Positions 1-8,691 of a stretch of DNA of 64,000 nt are shown in pieces; within the stretch, counting starts at the first letter, position 1, and the number at the start of each line of letters is the position of its first letter. The notes under the pieces were generated by a model. That model worked only from the letters and a program-made list of their open reading frames with translations. It was not told the DNA's origin and searched no databases. This DNA is from Streptomyces dengpaensis. GTDB taxonomy: Bacteria; Actinomycetota; Actinomycetes; Streptomycetales; Streptomycetaceae. The stretch covers positions 1,612,001 to 1,676,000 of the forward strand of contig NZ_CP026652.1 of the NCBI RefSeq assembly GCF_002946835.1, read 5' to 3'. Position numbers and translations under genes: made by a program.

Positions 1-240
1 GTTCGAGGATCTCAACGCAACGACGACCAGTTCCCCGTTACGAAGAGCTAAGACGGCGTCATAACCAGAAGGGGTTGTAACTGCGACGAATCCCGCGTCG
101 TCCTTCTCCGCGATGCGCTGCACAGCCCGCCGGCTGTTGTGCAGGTGAGCAAACACCGCGGTCACTTCGGCTCTCGGCATGCACCGTACAACCTGCCACG
201 CACCCTTGAGCACTGGAAATCCGTTGAGTTTCACGCTCAA
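1..240 (-). CDS. Small unknown protein coupled to PadR (3' end outside window)
   Basis: This frame stays open from the PadR stop codon to the window edge, so the C-terminus is missing. It probably starts at the TTG at 240, which overlaps the PadR TGA as TTGA. A GTG at 234 and an ATG at 180 are alternatives. About 80 residues are visible; they read as a soluble protein with a stretch FVAVTTPSGYDAVLALRNGE. I do not recognise the family. The overlap suggests translational coupling, so the product may be a partner of the PadR regulator. Codon use is more convincing than in the competing frame that starts at 256. Confidence 0.5.
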   Translation of the reverse strand, partial: MSVKLNGFPVLKGAWQVVRCMPRAEVTAVFAHLHNSRRAVQRIAEKDDAGFVAVTTPSGYDAVLALRNGELVVVALRSSN

Positions 241-551
241 GCCGTGCCCCCGGCAAGACGGAGCCCGAATCGACGAGCCTTTCGCTCTTCCAACGCCGTA
301 GTCGCCTGCTTACGCCCTAGCCCCGTCAGTTCGTAGTAGCGGCGCGCGGGACGGCCCGGGTGAGACTCGGCTTCGGGCCAACTCCGCACCCAGTCCCGCT
401 CTTCCAGACGTTCAAGGATCGGATACACCGTCCCTGGGCCGAGGTCCGCGTCACGGCAGATGCTCAGCCCCCATGCCGGCTCGGCGCTTGTGGAGGCGAG
501 GAGTGCTTCCAAGACTCCGATAGTCGGCTTCGTCAGCCTGATTGTGGCCAT
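237..551 (-). CDS. PadR-family transcriptional regulator
   Basis: A 104-residue winged-helix repressor. The N-terminal motif LTKPTIGVLEALL is followed by a recognition region (DLGPGTVYPILERLEERDWV) and the wing (RPARRYYELTGLG), the classic PadR order. Its short length means it lacks the long C-terminal dimerisation helix of full-size PadR proteins and belongs to the small (subfamily 2) type. PadR proteins usually repress their own operon or a neighbouring transporter. Here the next gene on the same strand overlaps its stop codon and is the obvious co-transcribed partner. No effector can be inferred. Confidence 0.9.
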   Translation of the reverse strand: MATIRLTKPTIGVLEALLASTSAEPAWGLSICRDADLGPGTVYPILERLEERDWVRSWPEAESHPGRPARRYYELTGLGRKQATTALEERKARRFGLRLAGGTA

Positions 552-764
552 GCCTCAAGTAGAGCATGTATCGAGTACGAGCTACAACCCGTTAGTGACC
601 GGCCCTGGTGCAAGGCGACAGCGGGGCCCATGTCCGGCTTTCAACATGGCGGACATCGCCCTGGAGGTTCAGGCGGCAAGCCGTAGCCGCCGGATGCTGG
701 CCCTACCGTGTACGAGCTGGGCCGGACACCTCGCCGGATCCGTTTGTCAGTGCCGTCCGGCACC

Positions 765-1541
765 ATGCCGCTCATGCCGACATTGGATGACCTGCCCCCA
801 TACCGGCGGGCGAAGCTGCTGTGGGACTTCGCCCATTTCGGGGTCTGGGGGGTCGATCAGAAGGTGCGCGAAGCGGTCGGGAAGCCCTGCCACGTGAACG
901 GTCCTGTGCCAGACCCGCCGCGAGTGGCCGTCCTCGGCGACGACGGGCGGTTCCACCTCATGAGCGGCGATCAGATGCACTGCTCGAAGAAGCCGTTCGA
1001 TCAGGGCTGGGAGCACCGGCAGTACTGCTCCTGGTCAGCCAGTGACACCGGGACTGCCCCAGTAGGAGATCCGGGGCAGTCCCAGACCCTTGACCATCGG
1101 TGGTTCGTGAACGCCGAGGGCGAGGGTGTTCCTCTCGAATCGGTGTCCGCCGAGCAGCATTGCGCAGGTGGCGGATACGGGGGCTTCCACTTCTGGCCCC
1201 CACCGCCGGCCAAGACCGCGGTGGTTCGCCGGTTGCGTGCCGCGCTGGTCGAGGCCCTCGGCCCGGACTGCCATCTGTGCGGAGCTCTGCCTGGGGCGAT
1301 GGTGGATCACGACTACTCCACTGGCATGGTGCGTGGTCTCCTGTGCCGGCTGTGCAACCGGACGGTGGAGGAATGTCCGCACGTGGACGGCTGCCCGAAG
1401 GCGGAGTACATGAACAACCCGCCTGCGGCGCATCTGGCACTGGCCTATCCGCCGTACCTGGCGTACGAACCGAAGGAGTCGACGAGGAAGCGCAAGATCG
1501 AGTTGCTCGGATTCGATCCGCTGGCCGAGTGGCGGTCTTGA
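765..1541 (+). CDS. Endonuclease VII-like HNH protein
   Basis: The C-terminal third has the zinc and catalytic pattern of recombination endonuclease VII: CHLCG, then VDHDYSTGMVRGLLC, then RLCN. The paired CxxC motifs bind structural zinc and the DHD segment supplies the active-site His/Asp. The phage T4 enzyme resolves branched DNA, but most actinobacterial relatives are uncharacterised nucleases. The N-terminal 150 residues are rich in Trp and Cys and match nothing I know. Starts at 708, 765 and 774 are possible; 765 or 774 fits the coding bias best. No ribosome binding site is strong. It stands alone between divergent neighbours. Confidence 0.8.
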   Translation: MPLMPTLDDLPPYRRAKLLWDFAHFGVWGVDQKVREAVGKPCHVNGPVPDPPRVAVLGDDGRFHLMSGDQMHCSKKPFDQGWEHRQYCSWSASDTGTAPVGDPGQSQTLDHRWFVNAEGEGVPLESVSAEQHCAGGGYGGFHFWPPPPAKTAVVRRLRAALVEALGPDCHLCGALPGAMVDHDYSTGMVRGLLCRLCNRTVEECPHVDGCPKAEYMNNPPAAHLALAYPPYLAYEPKESTRKRKIELLGFDPLAEWRS

Positions 1542-1603
1542 GGCCAGTTGTCCGCGAGGGCGGCGGGCCTCGTCGATGGTTCTCGTCTCGGCAGCGGCGT
1601 CCG

Positions 1604-2335
1604 TCAGGAGATCGTGGTCCGCCAGGACGCACCGAGTTCCGCGAGGTGCCCACGAAGTACGCCGCGCTGCTCCTCCAGGTCCTGCGAGGCCGGCGACAGG
1701 AGATAGATGTTGTCGCGGTACAGGCGGAACCCGATGCGCTCCCACCCCTGGGCGATCTTGGCGTTCACGCGGTCCCACTCGGATCGGTCCGTCAGACGCT
1801 GACTGCTGAGGTCGGTGATACCGGGTGAGCAGGCGATGGCCCGGCAGCCGGGCATGAGCCGGTGGATCGCCTCGATGCCGAGTACGGCCGCCAGGCCGTG
1901 CCCGCGCCACTGCGGATCCAGCGTCACGCGATCCATGACGAGCAGTGCGGAACCGACGTACTCCAGCAGTTCGCCGACCTCGCTGGTGAAGGAACCCGTC
2001 TGCGGGTCGACGAGGACCTGGGCGGTCTCGTACAGCTCCTCGGACTCCTCTTCCATGGCCCAGTAGGCATTCCGGCCGCGGTCGAGATGCACCCGGTAGA
2101 AGGTCATCTCTCCGACGGCGACATCCTCCGTCGTGCACGACGGGCAGTCCGCGGTGTCGCAGGCGCTGCCCGCCGCCGGTCCTTGAGCCCCGTCATGTGT
2201 ACGTCGGCGGTGCAGGATGGCGACGTTCCACCGCTCCAGGGTGTCGGCCTGCGGGGTATCCCACAGTTCGTCATCGAAGGAGATCCGTAGGTGTAGCTCG
2301 GTGGGATCGCCGGGCAGCGAGGAGGACTCGATCAC
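1604..2335 (-). CDS. GNAT-family N-acetyltransferase
   Basis: A protein of about 243 residues. The acetyl-CoA binding motif A is seen as LDPQWRGHGLAAVLG, preceded by the strand LLVMDRVTL. After it come a segment with conserved Cys (CRAIACSPG) and a C-terminal GFRLYRDNIYLL strand typical of GNAT folds. The substrate is unknown. The frame is open much further upstream, but composition there is not coding. The GTG at 2335 is chosen because it overlaps the stop of a small upstream frame as GTGA. An alternative GTG at 2470 has a good AAAGGAG site and would add 45 Arg-rich residues that look like out-of-frame sequence. Confidence 0.75.
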   Translation of the reverse strand: MIESSSLPGDPTELHLRISFDDELWDTPQADTLERWNVAILHRRRTHDGAQGPAAGSACDTADCPSCTTEDVAVGEMTFYRVHLDRGRNAYWAMEEESEELYETAQVLVDPQTGSFTSEVGELLEYVGSALLVMDRVTLDPQWRGHGLAAVLGIEAIHRLMPGCRAIACSPGITDLSSQRLTDRSEWDRVNAKIAQGWERIGFRLYRDNIYLLSPASQDLEEQRGVLRGHLAELGASWRTTIS

Positions 2336-2460
2336 TGCGGCAGCGTAGCGAGGCACGTGCGGCACGCCTGCCCCTCGGCGAGACCGCAGGAGCTGCCACC
2401 GCCGGCGGGCATGCGCCGGGCGACTTCGGACGGGGCGAGGCGAACGGGCGTACGCGGCAT
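2332..2460 (-). CDS. Possible 42-residue upstream partner of the GNAT gene
   Basis: A short frame beginning MPRTPVRLAPSEVARRM and ending with a Cys-containing stretch (SCGLAEGQACRTC). Third-position G/C is about 86 percent, higher than in the overlapping GNAT frame, which is why it is proposed as coding. Its TGA overlaps the GTG of the acetyltransferase, suggesting coupling. An AAAGGAG lies upstream, but about 17 bases away, which is too far to be ideal. No family recognised. It may instead be untranslated leader. Confidence 0.4.
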   Translation of the reverse strand: MPRTPVRLAPSEVARRMPAGGGSSCGLAEGQACRTCLATLPQ

Positions 2461-2568
2461 GGTCGTTCACAACCGCCGCTCCTTTCACCGGAGCTGTCAA
2501 CCGCAGTCGGTCGCGAGGCTCGTGCGAGTGGTGTGGCGTTCGCCCGCTTGCATTTCTCGCCCAAGGAA

Positions 2569-2584
2569 TCGAACATGTGTTCAT
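2569..2584. promoter_or_regulatory. LexA (SOS) box of the mutasome operon
   Basis: The sequence TCGAACATGTGTTCAT matches the Gram-positive and actinobacterial SOS box, GAAC-N4-GTTC with flanking TC. It lies directly over the start codons of the imuA-like gene, the position expected for LexA repression of a DNA-damage-inducible mutasome operon. The match is read from the sequence; LexA control is known for actinobacterial imuA-imuB/dnaE2 systems. Confidence 0.8.
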
Positions 2585-3242
2585 GCACGTCGTTTCGCCT
2601 GGTGAGCGAGGGACTCCGGAGGCGACCGGAGCCAAGTCCGGCACGCTCTCCAGCCTGCTCCCGGGTGGGAAGCTGCCCCGCGGTGCGGTGGTGAGCGCTG
2701 GGGGCGACCTGCCCCTGCTGATCGCGTTGGCCGCGGAGGCCGCCACCGACGGCGGCGCCTGGGCAGCGGTCGGTCTGCCGCAGCTCGGCGGCCTCGCGGC
2801 GGCGGATGCCGGTTTGGACCTGGCGTGCGGGCTGGCCGTACCTGAGCCGGGAGGGCAGTGGCCCGAGGTGCTGGCTACGGTGTGCGAGGCGGCGCCGGTG
2901 GTCTTGCTCGGCCCCGTGGGGCAGGTGGCCTTGCGTACGAGCCGTCGCATTGCGGCCCGCCTGCGGCGCTCCGGTACGACGTTGCTGACCTGGCAGGACT
3001 GGCCGGACGCACATCTGCGGCTGCGGGTGGCCGAGGCCCGCTGGGACGGGCTCGGGGACGGCTTTGGTCTGCTCGCCGGCCGGCGAGCCCGTCTGGTGGT
3101 GGCTGGTCGGGGTGCTGCGGCGCAGCCGCGGCATGCCGAGGTGTGGCTGCCGGGGCCGGACGGCTCGGTGCAGCTGATCGCCGAGCCCGCGGCCATCGCC
3201 GGCGCGGATGTGGTGCCGCTGCGGCCCGTCACCGCGGGGTGA
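2577..3242 (+). CDS. imuA: ImuA-type accessory protein of the mutasome
   Basis: A 221-residue RecA-like accessory protein that in actinobacteria (ImuA') joins ImuB and DnaE2 for translesion synthesis. Visible are LPGGKLPRGAVVSAGG, a loose relative of the RecA ATP-binding region without a full Walker A GKT, and the sequence PLLIALAAEAATDGG. The gene starts a plus-strand operon and ends 7 bases before imuB. The GTG at 2577 or the ATG at 2583 is the start; both overlap the LexA box, so the message may be leaderless. The call rests on position and weak motifs. Confidence 0.75.
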   Translation: MFMHVVSPGERGTPEATGAKSGTLSSLLPGGKLPRGAVVSAGGDLPLLIALAAEAATDGGAWAAVGLPQLGGLAAADAGLDLACGLAVPEPGGQWPEVLATVCEAAPVVLLGPVGQVALRTSRRIAARLRRSGTTLLTWQDWPDAHLRLRVAEARWDGLGDGFGLLAGRRARLVVAGRGAAAQPRHAEVWLPGPDGSVQLIAEPAAIAGADVVPLRPVTAG

Positions 3243-3249
3243 GCCGGCA

Positions 3250-4770
3250 GTGCGTGCACTAGCGATCTGGATGATGGACTGGCCCGTGGTGGCCGCGGGC
3301 GCGGATCACGACGAGCCCGTGGCGATCATCGCGCGGGAGCGGGTGTTGGCCTGTTCGAGGGAGGCCCGCCGGCAGGGCGTAAGGCGCGGGATGCGGGTAC
3401 GCCAGGCATCCGGACGCTGCCCCCAACTCAGGCTGCTCGACCGGGACCCCGAAGCAGAGACGCGGGCGTTCGAGCCGGTGCTGCGCCTGCTGGAGAAACG
3501 AATCGCTCCGCACATGGAAGTCCTGCGGCCTGGCCTGATCGCCGTGCCCGCTCGCGGACCCGCCCGCTATTTCGGCGGCGAGCAGGCCCTGGTGCAGCAC
3601 ATCACCACCGTGCTCACCGGTGCCGGGGTCGAATCACGTACCGGCGCGGCGGACACCGTGTTCGCTGCCGCCCTGGCGGTGCGGGCAGGGCAGGTCGGGG
3701 TCCTGGTGCCAGCCGGGCAGACCGCGGACTTTCTGGCCCCGTATCCGGTGGGGGTGCTGGGCCGCCCGCGGCTGTCTCAGCTGCTGCCCCGCCTGGGCAT
3801 CACCACCTTGGGGGCGTTCGCGGCGCTGCCGGGTGACCGGGTGCTGGCCCGGTTCGGACACGACGGCGCCGCGGCACAACGCACCGCCCGCGGCCAGGAG
3901 GCCCGGCCGCTCAGCACATCCGGGGCGGATAGTGACTACAGCGTGGCCGAGGCGTTCGAGCCGCCCGAGGACAATCTTGAGCCGGTCGCGTTCATTGCCA
4001 AAGCGCTCGCCGAACAGCTTCACGCCCGCCTCGCGCGGGCCGGGGCGGTGTGCGCCAGGCTGCAGGTCGAGGTGGGCCTCGCGAGCGGGCTGCGCCTGTC
4101 GCGGCTGTGGCGACACGAGGGCCGGCTCTCGGCGCTGGCGGTGGCCGAGCGGGTGCGCTGGCAGATCGCCGCCTGGGCCGAGACCGGGCAGATCGTCGCC
4201 GCCGCGGCGGGGATCACCACACTGCGGCTGGTTCCGGAGGGACTGTCGGCAGCGTCCGGGCGGCAGTCGTTGTTGTTCGGGCCGCGGATCGCGCCGGAGG
4301 AACTGGAGCACGCCGCGGGGCAACTGCAGGCGATGCTCGGACACCGCGCGGTGGTACGTCAGGAACTCGCCGGAGGCCGCGGTCCGGGCGAGCGGATCGT
4401 GGACATCCCGTACGGCGATGCGCGCTCGCGTCCGTTGGTGGAGGGGACGTGGCCAGGGCGGCTGCCGGCCCCGCACCCGGCCGTCGTCTACCCCACCCCG
4501 CGCCCTGCCCAGGTGATCGGGGCAGATGGCGGCCCGGTCGGGGTGAGCGGACGCACCCTGCTCACCCAGGCCCCGGCCGCGCTGTCCATCGACGGCGCCG
4601 CGCCAGTGGCGGTGACCGGGTGGACCGGACCGTGGCCGGTGCTGGAGGACTGGTGGATCCCCGCCCAGGCCCGCCGCCTTGCGCGCCTGCAGGTCGCCTG
4701 CGCGGACGGCCGCGCCTGGCTGCTGCACATCCAAGACGGCCGGTGGGCGGTGGAGGCGCTCTATGGCTGA
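3250..4770 (+). CDS. imuB: ImuB, Y-family polymerase homologue
   Basis: A 506-residue Y-family polymerase-like protein that bridges ImuA', the beta clamp and DnaE2 in damage tolerance. The N-terminus starts RALAIWMMDWPVVAAG, where active Y polymerases have D-x-D in the palm. Here the first acidic residue is moved and the later S-x-D-E palm motif is absent, the known hallmark of catalytically inactive ImuB. A little-finger region and a long C-terminal tail follow; the tail ends with the WWIPAQARRLARLQV type of terminus common in the family. The start is the GTG at 3250, and its end overlaps dnaE2 by 8 bases. Confidence 0.9.
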   Translation: MRALAIWMMDWPVVAAGADHDEPVAIIARERVLACSREARRQGVRRGMRVRQASGRCPQLRLLDRDPEAETRAFEPVLRLLEKRIAPHMEVLRPGLIAVPARGPARYFGGEQALVQHITTVLTGAGVESRTGAADTVFAAALAVRAGQVGVLVPAGQTADFLAPYPVGVLGRPRLSQLLPRLGITTLGAFAALPGDRVLARFGHDGAAAQRTARGQEARPLSTSGADSDYSVAEAFEPPEDNLEPVAFIAKALAEQLHARLARAGAVCARLQVEVGLASGLRLSRLWRHEGRLSALAVAERVRWQIAAWAETGQIVAAAAGITTLRLVPEGLSAASGRQSLLFGPRIAPEELEHAAGQLQAMLGHRAVVRQELAGGRGPGERIVDIPYGDARSRPLVEGTWPGRLPAPHPAVVYPTPRPAQVIGADGGPVGVSGRTLLTQAPAALSIDGAAPVAVTGWTGPWPVLEDWWIPAQARRLARLQVACADGRAWLLHIQDGRWAVEALYG

Positions 4771-7700
4771 CCCTCGCGGGAAGGTGCTGCGCTTCCCCGG
4801 TACGCGCGCCGCGCCGACGCCCGTCGGCGGCGGCTGGGCGGAGTTGCACGTGCACTCCGCCGGCTCGTTCCTCTTCGGCGCCAACCGCGTGGAGGCGTTG
4901 GTCGCCGAGGCCGTCCGCCTCGGTATCGAGGCCCTGGCGATCACCGACACCAACGGGCTCTACGGCGCGAGACGTCTGGCACAGGCCGCGGGCGAGTACG
5001 GCATCGGCACCATCTACGGCGCCGAACTCACCCTGGACCAGGGCCTCGGGTCGATCGTGGTGATCGCCCGCAGCCTGCTGGGCTTCACTCGGCTGTCCGC
5101 GGCGATCAGCGCCGGGCAGCTGGCCGGCGCCAAGGGCGCCCCGGTCTACGACCTCGACGCCCTGTCGGCTGCCGCACACGAGGGCCAGTGGGCGATCCTC
5201 ACCGGCTGCCCCGTCCTCGGCGAGGCCGCGTACGACACTGACGCCATCCACGCCCGGATGGACCGGCTGGTGGACCTCTTCGGCCGCACCCACCTGCACG
5301 CCGAACTCGTCGATCACCGGCTGCCCGAAGACGGCCCGCGCAACGCCGCCGCGCACGCGGCGGCGCAGCGATGGCGACTGCCGGTGGTGGCCACGAACGC
5401 GGTCCGGTACGCGGCCCCGCGTTCTGCGCGGCTGGCGGCGGCGCTGACCGCGCTGCACCGCCGAGAGAACCTCGACACCGCGATCGGGGAGTTGCCGCCG
5501 GCCCCGACGGCGCATCTGCGCACCGCCGAGGAGATGCGCATCCTCATGGCCCGCTATCCGCAGGCCATCGCATCCGCCGTCGATCTCGCCCGCAGCAGCG
5601 TCATCGACCTGAGCAAACTGCGCCCGCAGCTGCCGGACTTCGAGGTGCCCGCCGGGCACACCCCCGGCAGCTATCTGCGCCACCTCGCGGAGGAAGGCTG
5701 CGCCCGCCGGTATGGGCCGCGCACCGATCCGGCAGCCGGGGCTGCGTGGAAACAGCTCGACTACGAACTGTCCGTGATCACCGACATGGGCATGCAGGGC
5801 TACTTCTTGATCTGCTGGGACATCACGCGGTACGCGGCCGAGCGGGGGATCTGGTGCCAGGGGCGCGGCAGCGCCGCCTCCAGCGTGGTCTGCTACGCGC
5901 TGGGCATCACCTCCGTCGACGCACTCAAGCACGGCCTGCACTTCGAACGATTCCTGCACGCCGAAAAGACCGACCCGGACATCGACATCGATTTCGAGAA
6001 CGACCGCCGGGAGGAGGTGATCCAGTACCTGTATGCCAAATACGGCCGGTCGCACTGCGCACAGGTGGCGAACCTCATCACCTACCAACCCCGCCTGAGT
6101 GTGCGGGATTCAGCACGCGCCCTCGGTTATCCCATGGCGCGGATCAATGAGATGACCCGCCATATTCACCACGAGCCACCCGGGCCCGAGGCCGACATCC
6201 CCGCCGATGTACGCTCACTCGCAGGACAACTGCACACCCTGCCACGGCATTTGGGTATCCATGTCGGAGGGATGGTGCTGACCCGTCAGCCCATTGGGGA
6301 AATCATGCCGGTCGAATGGGCAACCCGAGAAGGGCGCTCGGTACTGCAAGGCGATAAAGACGATGTGGCCGCCGCCCATCTTCTGAAAATTGACATCCTG
6401 GGATTGGGCATGTTGGCCGCCTTGCACACCGCATGCGACCTCATTGCAGAACACCACGGAATCAGCCTGGACATGGCCTCAATTCCGCAGGACGACCCGG
6501 ACGTGTACGCCATGATTGCCGCAGGTCAGACCATAGGAGTTTTCCAGGCCGAGTCAAGGGCGCAGGTCTCGACACTGCCGCAGCTGCAGCCACGGTGTTT
6601 CGAGGACCTCGCGGTGGCCGCCTCGATCATTAGGCCGGGCCCAATTCAGGCCGGATCAAAACATCCTTATTTGCGGCGACGGGCCGGCCTGGAGCCCGTA
6701 ACCTACCCGCATCCGCTCGCCGAACCAGCGCTTTCCAAAACTCTCGGGGTCGCTTTGTGGCAAGAGCAGGCCATGGCCCTAGCCATCGACTGTGCAGGTT
6801 TCACCCCGGGCGAGGCGGACCGTCTCCGTAAGGCGATGGCCGCCAAGCACTCTCCCGAAAGGGTGGCACAGCTGCGCGGACGACTGCTTGCCGGGATGGC
6901 CGCCAAGGGCATCGACCAAGCCGCCGCCGAACGCATTGTGGGCATGATAGAAGCGTTTTCGGATTATGGATTCCCGCAGTCTCACGCCCAATCGATGGCA
7001 GGCATCATTTATGCCAGCGCCTGGGTGAAGTACCACTTTCCCCACGCCATGCTTGCGGGGATCATGGCGCATCTCCCGATGGGGTTCTACGACTCCCAGA
7101 CCCTCATCCAAGATGCCAAGCAACACGGCATCGAGGTCCGCAGTGTCGACATCCAGCGCTCCGGTGCGCACGCCACGCTCGAGCCTCACACCGATCAGCC
7201 GGAGCGGCGGCCGGCGATCCGCCGCGGACTGACCTCCGTGACCGGCATCAGCGAGGAGATCGCCAAGCGGATCCTGACCGCGCGCGGCACCGTGGCCTTC
7301 CGCTCGGTGGCCGATGCCGCCCGCCGCACGCGGCTGTCGGCGAAGCTGATGGAGCAGCTGGCCACCGCCGGGGCGTTGGATGGCCTCGGCGTGGATCGGC
7401 GCACCGCCCTGTGGTCGGCCGGCGCCTATACCGGCGAGATCCAGGACGTCCTTCCGGGGTTGGACGACCTGGCGCCCGCACCGGAGTTGCCGGTCATGAC
7501 CGCGGCCGAGGCCACCGCCGCCGACCTCGACGCCTCCGGCGCCAGCGCCACCACCCACCCCGCGCAGCACCTCCGTGCTCTGCTGGCCTCACACGGGGCG
7601 CAGCCTGCGCGCGAGGCCCGTGACCTGGCCGACCAGACCCGGGTGCGGGTCGGCGGACTGGCCAAGTACATCCAAAGGCCCCCGACGGCCAAGGGAGTTG

Positions 7701-7912
7701 CGTTCGGCGCCTTGGAAGATGAGACCGGCATGATCAACCTGGTCTTCTCTCCTCCGGTCTGGGAACGCACGCGAGGGGTAGTCCTCGGCGCCCCTGCGGT
7801 GCTGCTGGAGGGGCACATCGAACGTGACCGCGGCTCGGTCAACATGATCGTGCACCGCGCGCACGCCCTGGCGGGCCCCGGTCGGGTCCATCAGCCGGGG
7901 CGATTCAGGTGA
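4763..7912 (+). CDS. dnaE2: Error-prone DNA polymerase III alpha subunit DnaE2
   Basis: A C-family replicative-type polymerase of 1049 residues that carries out mutagenic translesion synthesis with ImuB. An N-terminal PHP domain starts at ELHVHSAGS (residues 28-36). The catalytic aspartates sit in TDPDIDIDFENDRR near residue 403. The fingers (GFPQSHAQSMAGIIY), an HhH region and a C-terminal OB domain (VRVGGLAKYIQRP) follow. Length fits the DnaE2 class of about 1050-1100 residues. The ATG at 4763 overlaps imuB, so the two are coupled. Base composition falls between about 6.1 and 7.0 kb with more A/T third positions, but the frame is intact. Confidence 0.97.
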   Translation: MADPRGKVLRFPGTRAAPTPVGGGWAELHVHSAGSFLFGANRVEALVAEAVRLGIEALAITDTNGLYGARRLAQAAGEYGIGTIYGAELTLDQGLGSIVVIARSLLGFTRLSAAISAGQLAGAKGAPVYDLDALSAAAHEGQWAILTGCPVLGEAAYDTDAIHARMDRLVDLFGRTHLHAELVDHRLPEDGPRNAAAHAAAQRWRLPVVATNAVRYAAPRSARLAAALTALHRRENLDTAIGELPPAPTAHLRTAEEMRILMARYPQAIASAVDLARSSVIDLSKLRPQLPDFEVPAGHTPGSYLRHLAEEGCARRYGPRTDPAAGAAWKQLDYELSVITDMGMQGYFLICWDITRYAAERGIWCQGRGSAASSVVCYALGITSVDALKHGLHFERFLHAEKTDPDIDIDFENDRREEVIQYLYAKYGRSHCAQVANLITYQPRLSVRDSARALGYPMARINEMTRHIHHEPPGPEADIPADVRSLAGQLHTLPRHLGIHVGGMVLTRQPIGEIMPVEWATREGRSVLQGDKDDVAAAHLLKIDILGLGMLAALHTACDLIAEHHGISLDMASIPQDDPDVYAMIAAGQTIGVFQAESRAQVSTLPQLQPRCFEDLAVAASIIRPGPIQAGSKHPYLRRRAGLEPVTYPHPLAEPALSKTLGVALWQEQAMALAIDCAGFTPGEADRLRKAMAAKHSPERVAQLRGRLLAGMAAKGIDQAAAERIVGMIEAFSDYGFPQSHAQSMAGIIYASAWVKYHFPHAMLAGIMAHLPMGFYDSQTLIQDAKQHGIEVRSVDIQRSGAHATLEPHTDQPERRPAIRRGLTSVTGISEEIAKRILTARGTVAFRSVADAARRTRLSAKLMEQLATAGALDGLGVDRRTALWSAGAYTGEIQDVLPGLDDLAPAPELPVMTAAEATAADLDASGASATTHPAQHLRALLASHGAQPAREARDLADQTRVRVGGLAKYIQRPPTAKGVAFGALEDETGMINLVFSPPVWERTRGVVLGAPAVLLEGHIERDRGSVNMIVHRAHALAGPGRVHQPGRFR

Positions 7913-7979
7913 CGATCTGCGGGAAGCGGAGGTTCGGCCGCTGCGCCCGCGGCAGGATCATCGTGATGCCTGCCGGGCG

Positions 7980-8396
7980 TCACGTGCGGCGCTGCGGGTC
8001 GGGCGCGAGCGTGATGGACATCCAGTGCGCCGCCGCTTCGCGATAGCTGTGTCCGACCGGGGCCAGTTCGCCGCTGCGGGTGAGGCTGAAGATTGTCACC
8101 ATGATCATGTCCGAGCCGTCCGCGACGGAGGTGAGCTGGGTGCGGCAACGGCTGCAGGACCCTCGGTGCAGCGTCGGCCAGGTGGAGAAGTACGTCGGCT
8201 CGCCTGCGGGGCCCGTCCACTTCAGGGCGTCCCTGCGGAACCCGACCCATGCCATCGCCGGCGCCCCGGACAGGCGCGTGCAGTGCTCGCACGAGCACAA
8301 GTGGGGGTCGTCCGGGATGCCGGACGCCTCATACGTGTGGTCGCCGCACTGGCAGCGCCCACTCCACAGGTCAGGGACGACGATCGGCTCGGCCAC
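7980..8396 (-). CDS. GFA-family (glutathione-dependent formaldehyde-activating fold) protein
   Basis: A 138-residue zinc protein of the GFA/CENP-V fold. Zinc ligands are visible as GRCQCGDHTYEASG near the N-terminus, then CSCEHCTRLSG, then CSRCRTQL. The intervening W-x-G-F-R strand pattern fits the family. Members bind S-hydroxymethylglutathione or are of unknown role; since Streptomyces mostly lack glutathione, a mycothiol-related or unrelated substrate is possible. The GTG at 8396 is chosen for its AGAGGAG ribosome site 8 bases upstream; the longer frame to 8546 has noncoding composition. It faces away from dnaE2. Confidence 0.88.
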   Translation of the reverse strand: MAEPIVVPDLWSGRCQCGDHTYEASGIPDDPHLCSCEHCTRLSGAPAMAWVGFRRDALKWTGPAGEPTYFSTWPTLHRGSCSRCRTQLTSVADGSDMIMVTIFSLTRSGELAPVGHSYREAAAHWMSITLAPDPQRRT

Positions 8397-8633
8397 GGAG
8401 ACGGCTCCTCTGGTGCGGGAAAGCTGATTCCGGCGGCAGTGTGCCGTACCGCCGCGACATCGCGCTGATGTTCGGTGCCGCTCGACCCGAACGGGACGGC
8501 GAATCCACTCTTGGAGGCGAATGTCAGTACGAGCCTTTACGGCCACGGCGGCTATCGGCGGTACCGGCCAGTCGGGGCGGTGGCGCGGCCTCCAGCGCCT
8601 CCACCAGCTGGCCCCACGTGAGCGCCCACGACG

Positions 8634-8670
8634 AAGCCCCGGGAATCGAACGATCCGATTCCGGGGGCTT
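8634..8670 (-). terminator. Strong hairpin downstream of the SpaA-like gene
   Basis: Two 15-base arms (8634-8648 and 8656-8670) pair with a single mismatch around a 7-base loop. The hairpin lies 22 bases after the stop codon of the minus-strand gene at 8692. There is no long T run, as is common in Streptomyces. It most likely ends the minus-strand transcript. Confidence 0.75.
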
Positions 8671-8691
8671 TGCGGAGTGAAGCGGGTGAGG

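Noticed and set aside
1604..3259. A 551-codon open frame on the minus strand across the mutasome start
   Set aside because: Only the part below 2335 has protein-like sequence (GNAT). The upper part is the antisense of the imuA-like gene and is Arg/Pro/Ser-rich.
4679..4762. Longer start for dnaE2
   Set aside because: The extra 28 residues overlap imuB out of frame; the ATG at 4763 gives the normal DnaE2 N-terminus.
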